Shown here piece by piece: positions 1-4,345 of a stretch of 7,818 nucleotides of DNA. Position 1 is the first letter of the stretch, and each line of letters starts with the position of its first letter. A program made the position numbers and the translations under genes. The DNA is taken from assembly GCA_023406965.1 (NCBI GenBank), contig JAEXTI010000322.1:1-7818 (forward strand), read 5' to 3'. The DNA comes from Chloroflexota bacterium. Lineage in GTDB: Bacteria > Chloroflexota > Anaerolineae > Anaerolineales > Anaerolineaceae. The notes beneath the pieces are model-generated. The model searched no databases. It was not told the DNA's origin and was given only the letters and a program-made list of their open reading frames with translations.

Positions 1-2
1 GG

Positions 3-854
3 CCCGGGCGCGATTATGCTTGGGGCGATTTGCGGGGAGCTTTTGAATCTTCGATTGCGGCTGGGATCCGCCTGTTTGACACTGCGGAAATTTACGGTCA
101 GGGACAATCGGAGCAAATCTTGGGGCAGTTCCTGAAGCAGTTACAAGAGCCGGTGTTGGTGGCGACTAAATTCATGCCTTTTCCGTGGAGATTATCACGC
201 CAGGCATTGATGGGAGCCTTGAAAAGCTCATTAAAGCGCCTGGGGTTGGAGCGGGTGGATTTGTATCAAATCCATCAGCCGCTGCCGCCGGTGAACATCG
301 AGACCTGGATGGAAGGGCTGGCAGAGGCAGTGAGCGCAGGACTGACACGCGCCGTGGGGGTCTCGAATTATGACCGGGGACAGATGCAGCGAGCCACCGA
401 CCGACTACAACGAGAGGGGCTGCATCTGACGTCCAATCAGGTTGAGTATCATCTGTTGAACCGTAAGGTGGAGAAAAATGGATTGTTGCGACAGTGCCAG
501 GAGCAAGAGACGGTGTTGATTGCGTATAGCCCTCTGGCAATGGGCGTGTTGACCGGAAAATACTCACCGGAGAACCTGCCACAGGGGATTCGCAGCGGGC
601 GGTTTGGGCGGAGATATCTCGAGAAGGTGCAACCGCTGCTAACGTTGTTGAAACGGATTGGTGCAGAGCACGGAAGCAAGACACCATCGCAGGTGGCTTT
701 GAATTGGGTGATCTGCAAGGGTGCGCTGCCAATCCCGGGGGCGAAGACTTTGCGTCAGGCGGAGCAAAATGCCGGCGCGTGTGGCTGGCATTTGAGCGAA
801 GAGGCCATGGCGCAGCTAGACGAAATGAGTGACCGCGTTTGCGCCGACTTGTGA
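3..854 (+). CDS. Aldo/keto reductase, 5' end outside the window
   Basis: An NAD(P)H-dependent oxidoreductase of the aldo/keto reductase (AKR) superfamily, cytosolic, reducing an aldehyde or ketone; the substrate cannot be told from the sequence. The frame is open from base 3 and already reads as AKR sequence (PGRDYAWGDLRGAFE), so the gene begins upstream, and the TTG at 30 is not its start. Counting from that leucine as 1, the AKR catalytic tetrad is visible: Asp17 and Tyr22 in DTAEIYG, Lys47 in VATKF, and His82 in LYQIHQP. The barrel continues with VGVSNY, SNQVEYHLL and IAYSPLAMGVLTGKY, and ends with the cofactor-binding segment ALPIPGAKTLRQAEQN. The C-terminus (LSEEAMAQLDEMSD) is complete. 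About 30-45 residues should be missing at the N-terminus, judging from usual AKR length. Its stop lies 24 bases before the next gene, which has its own promoter. The family is certain; the physiological role is unknown. Confidence 0.93.
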   Translation, partial: PGRDYAWGDLRGAFESSIAAGIRLFDTAEIYGQGQSEQILGQFLKQLQEPVLVATKFMPFPWRLSRQALMGALKSSLKRLGLERVDLYQIHQPLPPVNIETWMEGLAEAVSAGLTRAVGVSNYDRGQMQRATDRLQREGLHLTSNQVEYHLLNRKVEKNGLLRQCQEQETVLIAYSPLAMGVLTGKYSPENLPQGIRSGRFGRRYLEKVQPLLTLLKRIGAEHGSKTPSQVALNWVICKGALPIPGAKTLRQAEQNAGACGWHLSEEAMAQLDEMSDRVCADL

Positions 855-864
855 TTCTTTGAAG

Positions 865-870
865 TATAAT
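865..870 (+). promoter_or_regulatory. TATAAT -10 box placed 8 bases before an ATG
   Basis: An exact TATAAT hexamer sits in the 24-base gap between the reductase stop (852-854) and the ATG at 879, with eight bases between box and ATG. Transcription normally begins about 6-8 bases after the -10 box, so the mRNA would start at or within a few bases of the ATG and lack a Shine-Dalgarno site. No good -35 box is visible: TTGCGC at 839-844 is 20 bases away and weak. The box and spacing are seen; promoter activity and a leaderless transcript are inferred. Confidence 0.6.
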
Positions 871-878
871 CGGTGGCT

Positions 879-1439
879 ATGGACGACAAGCAAATCCGTT
901 ATTTACCTTTTCATTCGATCAATGAATTTATGTTGCCGGAATACCGGCAAACCGTGATCCAGTCTGTTTTCACGCAGATGGATAAACTCTCCGGCGAGCG
1001 CCGTTCGGCGATCAACAATGGTATCAAGAAGCACGTTCAGGTGCCGGGCTTTCGCAACAGCGCTCAAGCTCCCGTGGGGGTGAAAGTGCGCGGGGCTGCC
1101 ACGCCCTTTGAGCGGCGCCCTGATTTCACCGCACAGATGCTGCAAGCATGGAGTGAACTGAATCCTGAGTTGCGCCAGCAAGTATATGAACTGCTACAAG
1201 AGCGCAAATGGGAGAAATTGCTGCCCCCCGAGGCAGACCGGACCAAGCTGCCGGGTTTCATGGTTGTTTGGCCCAAGGAAGATACCTATGAAGCGCTGGA
1301 CGCGGCTTTTGCTGCGAAGTTTCCAGGGCAGACATTTGAGCCTTATGATATGCGCTTGATGGTCGTCTGGGTAGGAAACCGGCTGCCTTATGAGTTATTC
1401 CTGGAAGAGGAAGAAGACGAAGAGGACTCGGAAGAGTAA
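879..1439 (+). CDS. Hypothetical protein with acidic C-terminal tail
   Basis: I do not recognise this 186-residue protein. It has no signal peptide, membrane segment or known catalytic motif, so it is probably a soluble cytosolic protein. It opens with MDDKQIRYLPFHSINEFMLP and contains a helical, charged middle (TAQMLQAWSELNPELRQQVYELLQERKWEKLLPPEA). A more hydrophobic segment follows (LPGFMVVWPKEDTYEALDAAF, then YDMRLMVVWVGNRLPYELF), and the last 12 residues are almost all Glu/Asp. The twin WPKEDTY and VVWVGNRLPY segments look like a folded domain rather than random sequence. I chose ATG 879 over the in-frame GTG at 873, which lies two bases after the TATAAT box and would not be in that transcript. 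No Shine-Dalgarno is present. The stop codon lies inside the terminator palindrome. It could be co-expressed with the reductase, but the terminator closes it off from scpA. It is real as a gene because of its promoter, its terminator and coding-like composition. Confidence 0.85.
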   Translation: MDDKQIRYLPFHSINEFMLPEYRQTVIQSVFTQMDKLSGERRSAINNGIKKHVQVPGFRNSAQAPVGVKVRGAATPFERRPDFTAQMLQAWSELNPELRQQVYELLQERKWEKLLPPEADRTKLPGFMVVWPKEDTYEALDAAFAAKFPGQTFEPYDMRLMVVWVGNRLPYELFLEEEEDEEDSEE

Positions 1440-1478
1440 GAAAAAATCCCCGCTAAGCGGGGATTTTTTCTTACTCTT
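1432..1478. terminator. Bidirectional intrinsic terminator, perfect 22-bp inverted repeat
   Basis: The arms 1432-1453 and 1457-1478 are exact reverse complements around a three-base loop (TAA, 1454-1456). The core is AAAAAATCCCCGC paired with GCGGGGATTTTTT, giving a GC-rich stem followed by a run of six T on both strands. It therefore works as a Rho-independent terminator for the rightward gene ending at 1439 and for the leftward scpA ending at 1485. Pairing continues past the T run through AAGAGTAAG/CTTACTCTT and takes in the TAA stop codon (1437-1439) of the hypothetical gene. Confidence 0.93.
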
Positions 1479-1484
1479 GTGTTG

Positions 1485-2273
1485 TTATTCCATGAATTCG
1501 GATTCGACCTGGGCTTCGTCGACCTCGGTATCGCCGGAAGATTGGATTTGAATATCGCCAAATAGATCGTCTTGCTGGGCGAAGATGATGCGGCGTTTGA
1601 CCAGTTCTAGCATGGCCAGAAAGGTGACGATTGCCTCCACACGGTCGGGGCGGGTTTGAAAGAGCGAGCGGAAAGTGGTTTGGCCGATTTCCCGCAGAGT
1701 GACCAGGATGGAGTGAATTTTCTCGCGGATGGTGATGCGCGGGCGGCTGACTACCTTGCTCAGATCGGGGAGCACCGGCAGGTTGTAGAAGACGGTTCGA
1801 GCGGCGAGAACCAGGTCTGATAGGGTTACACCGCTGAGGTCGAGGCGGGCTTCGAATTTGACCGGGGGAGGGGCAACGCGGAGATAAGTGCGTAAGCCGT
1901 CCGACTCGCGGTCGTGGAGGTTGAGGGCTAATTCTTTGAAGCGCTTGTAGATGATGAGCTGGCGAGCCAGGGCTTCGCCGGGGTCTTCTTCTTGAGTAGG
2001 CGCATCGATGGAAGGTCGGGGTAATAGCGCTGCCGACTTGATTTGCACCAGGCGGGTGGCAATGATGAGGAAGGCGGATACTTCGGCTGCGTCCCGTTCG
2101 GTTAGATTCTTCAAGTAAGCCAGGTACTGGTCGGTGACTTGCGCCAGGGCCAGGGTGGTAATATCCAATTCGGCTCGCTCAATTAACTCGAGGAGCAGGT
2201 CCAACGGCCCCTCAAAGACGGGGGTATTGACCCGGTAATGTTCGGTCTGGTGCGCGGCTACCTGGAAACTCAC
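1485..2273 (-). CDS. scpA: Segregation and condensation protein A (kleisin)
   Basis: ScpA is the kleisin subunit that bridges the two heads of the SMC dimer and, with ScpB, forms bacterial condensin, which organises and segregates the chromosome on the nucleoid. The 262-residue length is normal. The N-terminal SMC-binding helices begin with the family motif FEGPLDLLLELIERAELDI (residues 20-38), followed by the typical VTDQYLAYL. A variable acidic linker (near DAPTQEEDPGEA) precedes a C-terminal winged helix, which ends with the family signature FLAMLELVKRR and then DDLFGDIQI. The start is GTG at 2273, the only sensible start before the conserved core; it lies seven bases after an extended -10 box with no Shine-Dalgarno, suggesting a leaderless mRNA. 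It is divergent from moaC and convergent with the hypothetical gene. No scpB, its usual neighbour downstream, lies between it and the terminator. Its partner smc is about 2 kb away on the other strand. Confidence 0.96.
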   Translation of the reverse strand: MSFQVAAHQTEHYRVNTPVFEGPLDLLLELIERAELDITTLALAQVTDQYLAYLKNLTERDAAEVSAFLIIATRLVQIKSAALLPRPSIDAPTQEEDPGEALARQLIIYKRFKELALNLHDRESDGLRTYLRVAPPPVKFEARLDLSGVTLSDLVLAARTVFYNLPVLPDLSKVVSRPRITIREKIHSILVTLREIGQTTFRSLFQTRPDRVEAIVTFLAMLELVKRRIIFAQQDDLFGDIQIQSSGDTEVDEAQVESEFME

Positions 2274-2280
2274 GGGGCGA

Positions 2281-2289
2281 ATTATAGCA
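2281..2289 (-). promoter_or_regulatory. Extended -10 promoter for scpA
   Basis: On the minus strand the bases read TGC TATAAT (TGn motif 2289-2287, TATAAT 2286-2281), an exact extended -10 element. Only seven bases separate it from the scpA GTG at 2273, so the expected first transcribed base is at or beside the start codon. I see no clear -35 box; an extended -10 element often makes up for that. The site is seen; the leaderless transcript is inferred. Confidence 0.7.
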
Positions 2290-2307
2290 GAAGGATGGCG
2301 ATTAGGT

Positions 2308-2313
2308 TATAAT
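2308..2313 (+). promoter_or_regulatory. -10 promoter for moaC and downstream genes
   Basis: An exact TATAAT ends 13 bases before the moaC ATG (2327), predicting a leader of only about 5-8 bases with no Shine-Dalgarno. The place where a -35 box should be (about 2285-2290, TAGCAG) is a poor match and overlaps the scpA -10 box. The two promoters therefore lie back to back within 33 bases, and polymerase on one would probably obstruct the other. No molybdenum-cofactor riboswitch could fit in so short a leader. Confidence 0.65.
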
Positions 2314-2326
2314 TTCGGCACTCAAT

Positions 2327-2806
2327 ATGGCAGATCGATTAACCCATCTGGATGAAAACGGGCGCGCGCATATGGTGGATGTTGGAGCCAAACCCGATAA
2401 CGAGCGAGTCGCTATCGCGCGGGGAGAGGTGCATCTGCGTCCCGAAACGCTGGCATTGATCCGTGAGGGAGTGATGAAGAAAGGGGATGTGCTGACCGTA
2501 GCCCAGGTGGCAGGGATCATGGGCGCAAAGAAAACGGCGGAATTGATCCCGTTGTGCCACCCTCTGGCGTTGACCCAGGTGCAGGTCGAACTCGAGATCT
2601 CCGATTCGCTGCCGGGAGTTCTAATCACAGCTACCGCAAAAACCGTTGGAAAAACAGGCGTTGAAATGGAAGCATTGTCGGCTGTAGCGGTGTCGGCGCT
2701 GACCGTTTATGACATGGTCAAGGCGGTGGAAAAAACTGCGCGTATCCAAAATATCCGCCTGGTGGAGAAACACGGCGGTCGCAGCGGCGACGTGGTGAAC
2801 GAGTGA
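2327..2806 (+). CDS. moaC: Cyclic pyranopterin monophosphate synthase MoaC
   Basis: MoaC converts the 3',8-cyclo-GTP product of the radical-SAM enzyme MoaA into cyclic pyranopterin monophosphate, the first stable intermediate of molybdenum cofactor synthesis, in the cytosol. The 159-residue length is normal. The protein opens with the family start [18 protein letters not shown]. Key family positions are present: Lys68 in [16 protein letters not shown], His78 of the same motif, the [10 protein letters not shown] block (111-119), and Asp129/Lys132 in YDMVKAVEK, which match the catalytic Asp/Lys pair of the E. coli enzyme. It ends in the glycine-rich KHGGRSGD. The ATG at 2327 fits the family N-terminus; there is no Shine-Dalgarno. 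It is first in a rightward group and stops seven bases before moaDE, so the two are almost certainly cotranscribed. No moaA is in the window. Confidence 0.97.
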   Translation: MADRLTHLDENGRAHMVDVGAKPDNERVAIARGEVHLRPETLALIREGVMKKGDVLTVAQVAGIMGAKKTAELIPLCHPLALTQVQVELEISDSLPGVLITATAKTVGKTGVEMEALSAVAVSALTVYDMVKAVEKTARIQNIRLVEKHGGRSGDVVNE

Positions 2807-2813
2807 GCGAACC

Positions 2814-3515
2814 ATGCGCGTGACAGTTTTGTTTTTTGCGTCGTTAAAAGAGCGCGTTGGCAAAGGACGCGCAGAGATCGACTTGCCTTCGGGATCGGCG
2901 GTGAGTGAGTTAAAAAGGCAACTGGTCGTAGCCTACCCCGGATTGGCCGGGGTAGTGGAAGTAGCGGTGGTTTCGATCAACCAGTCTTTTGCATTCAACG
3001 AAGACGTCGTACCGGATGAGGCAGAAGTGGCGATCTTTCCGCCGGTCAGCGGGGGTGGAAACGGGCCGGTCATTTGCCAGATCACGGAAGAAGCGATTGA
3101 CCTGGATGATCTTGTGGCACAAATCACCCTGCCGACCACGGGGGCGGCATGCGTGTTCAGCGGGATGGTGCGCGGGCAGACCGCCCGGGGAGAGGCCCAC
3201 GAGACAACCATGTTGGAATACGAGGCTTATGTTCCGATGGCGGAAGCCAAGATGAAGCAGGTGGCGGATGAAATCCGCGAGCGGTGGGCGGCAGTGGAGG
3301 GCATTGCGATTGTTCAGCGGATTGGTCGGCTGCTGCCAGGTACGCCGACCGTGTTGATTGCATGCACGGCAGCCCATCGAGATACGGGGGTGTTTGAGGC
3401 AGCCCGGTATGGAATTGACCGGCTGAAGGAGATTGTGCCTGTGTGGAAGAAAGAGGTGGGACCTGATGGCGAAACATGGATCGAAGGGAAATATCACCCA
3501 CAAAGGGGTGACTAG
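2814..3515 (+). CDS. MoaD-MoaE fusion, molybdopterin synthase
   Basis: Both subunits of molybdopterin synthase are encoded in one 233-residue frame. MoaD supplies sulfur as a C-terminal thiocarboxylate; MoaE inserts two sulfurs into cyclic pyranopterin monophosphate to give molybdopterin. Residues 1-81 are a ubiquitin-like MoaD (MRVTVLFFASLKERVG at the front, AIFPPVSGG at the end). Residues about 87-233 are MoaE, starting CQITEEAIDLDDLV and containing GMVRGQ (Arg120), RIGRLLPG, TAAHR (His188-Arg189), and the catalytic lysines Lys205 and Lys212 in LKEIVPVWKKE. The linker is only about five residues (GNGPV), with no ATG, GTG or TTG codon at the junction, so no separate MoaE start is visible. 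Free MoaD needs its Gly-Gly at the very end to be adenylated and thiocarboxylated, so this form presumably needs cleavage after Gly81, as reported for mycobacterial MoaX. No stop or frame change lies between the halves. Confidence 0.95.
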   Translation: MRVTVLFFASLKERVGKGRAEIDLPSGSAVSELKRQLVVAYPGLAGVVEVAVVSINQSFAFNEDVVPDEAEVAIFPPVSGGGNGPVICQITEEAIDLDDLVAQITLPTTGAACVFSGMVRGQTARGEAHETTMLEYEAYVPMAEAKMKQVADEIRERWAAVEGIAIVQRIGRLLPGTPTVLIACTAAHRDTGVFEAARYGIDRLKEIVPVWKKEVGPDGETWIEGKYHPQRGD

Positions 3516-3541
3516 TTTCATAAATTTTATTAAGGGAACTA

Positions 3542-3613
3542 ATGGAACGCCAGCCGCCGGGACACAAACCCCGCAGGCAACAAACAATCAGCCGGGCGGC
3601 TTGCGCTCCCTGA
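3542..3613 (+). CDS. Possible 23-codon leader ORF upstream of rnc
   Basis: An ATG at 3542 opens a 23-residue frame (MERQPPGHKPRRQQTISRAA, then CAP) ending at TGA 3611-3613, 15 bases before the rnc ATG. AAGGGAA (3532-3538) just upstream could serve as a weak Shine-Dalgarno. The peptide is basic and matches nothing I know. It could be a translated leader peptide that opens the rnc hairpin, a chance ORF, or part of an rnc N-terminal extension read in another frame. Support is weak. Confidence 0.2.
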   Translation: MERQPPGHKPRRQQTISRAACAP

Positions 3614-3624
3614 GTTCCCGGGAG
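3552..3624 (+). promoter_or_regulatory. Structured rnc leader with Shine-Dalgarno in a hairpin
   Basis: The bases before rnc hold two possible RNA helices. AGCCGCC (3552-3558) pairs with GGCGGCT (3595-3601), enclosing 36 bases. CTCCC (3606-3610) pairs with GGGAG (3620-3624) over a nine-base loop. GGGAG is also the only Shine-Dalgarno candidate for rnc, so the second helix would hide it. RNase III genes in other bacteria, including E. coli rnc, are known to be autoregulated by cleavage of their own leader. Whether that happens here is inference; the pairings are short. Confidence 0.3.
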
Positions 3625-3627
3625 AAT

Positions 3628-4341
3628 ATGGTGGAAGCAAATAACGGGATTGCTGAAAGCCCCCAAGATTTTGCCAGGCGCTTGGGGTTGCGATTTAAGG
3701 ACGTGACGCTGTTGAGCCGCGCGCTGACCCACCGTTCTTATTTGAACGAGCACAGTGAAGCGCTGGAAGATAATGAACGTCTGGAATTCTTGGGGGATGC
3801 GATTCTGGACTTTGTGGTTGGCGCATGGTTATATAACCGTTACCCTGAGATGCCGGAAGGCGATTTAACCCGGATGCGCTCGGCGTTGGTGTATACCGAA
3901 CAACTGGCGCATTTTGGACGGATCATTGGGTTGGGGTCTGCCATGCGCCTGGGTAAAGGCGAGGCGCAAGCCGGGGGACGAGACCGCTCGGCGCTGTTAT
4001 GTGACACCTTTGAGGCTTTGATTGGCGCGATTTACCTGGACTCGTCCATTGACGCGGTAAGGACTTTTATCTCGCCGCTGCTCGAAGAAGCTTCGGAAAC
4101 CGTGTTGGCGAACCAGGCCACCGAGGATCCCAAGAGCAGCTTCCAGGAATGGGCGCAATCTCAGGGTTTTCAGGCGCCTTATTATGTGACTCGCGGCTCG
4201 GTGGGCCCGGATCATTCCAAGGTGTTTGAGGTGGATGTGCTGGTGAACGGGCAGGTTTATGGCACAGGGACCGGGTCGAGTAAGCAGGCGGCGGCAAAAT
4301 CTGCGGCTCTGGAAGCCTTGAAGCAATTGGGGCTGGTGTAA
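3628..4341 (+). CDS. rnc: Ribonuclease III
   Basis: RNase III is a Mg-dependent homodimeric endonuclease that cuts double-stranded RNA, processing rRNA precursors and some mRNAs in the cytosol. From ATG 3628 the protein is 237 residues, close to the 226 of E. coli. The catalytic domain (about 12-155) carries the signature NERLEFLGD (49-57). Residues matching the E. coli active site are all present: Glu50, Glu53, Asp57, Glu77 in PEGDLTRMR, and Asp126 and Glu129 in CDTFEALIGA. A double-stranded RNA-binding domain spans about 167-237 (DPKSSFQEWAQ to the GTGSSKQAAAKSAALEAL helix). The frame stays open back to 3433 inside moaDE. ATG 3466 has an AGGTGG site before it, but those bases encode conserved MoaE residues, and the extra 54 residues would be low-complexity. 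ATG 3628 (or GTG 3631, better spaced from GGGAG) is therefore preferred. smc follows after four bases. Confidence 0.95.
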   Translation: MVEANNGIAESPQDFARRLGLRFKDVTLLSRALTHRSYLNEHSEALEDNERLEFLGDAILDFVVGAWLYNRYPEMPEGDLTRMRSALVYTEQLAHFGRIIGLGSAMRLGKGEAQAGGRDRSALLCDTFEALIGAIYLDSSIDAVRTFISPLLEEASETVLANQATEDPKSSFQEWAQSQGFQAPYYVTRGSVGPDHSKVFEVDVLVNGQVYGTGTGSSKQAAAKSAALEALKQLGLV

Positions 4342-4345
4342 TCCT

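Noticed and set aside
30..32. TTG as start of the aldo/keto reductase
   Set aside because: The frame is open to base 3 and the upstream residues (PGRDYAWGD) fit the family, so the gene is cut by the window edge rather than starting here.
172..732. Long open frame on the minus strand opposite the aldo/keto reductase
   Set aside because: The plus frame carries the full AKR catalytic tetrad and family motifs; the minus product is Pro/Ser/Arg-rich with no recognisable domain, a typical shadow of GC-rich coding DNA.
873..878. GTG 873 as start of the hypothetical gene
   Set aside because: It lies two bases after the TATAAT box and would not be in the transcript from that promoter; ATG 879 is better placed.
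2910..3587. Minus-strand open frames across moaDE and the rnc leader
   Set aside because: They oppose clear MoaD, MoaE and RNase III sequence and give no recognisable protein.
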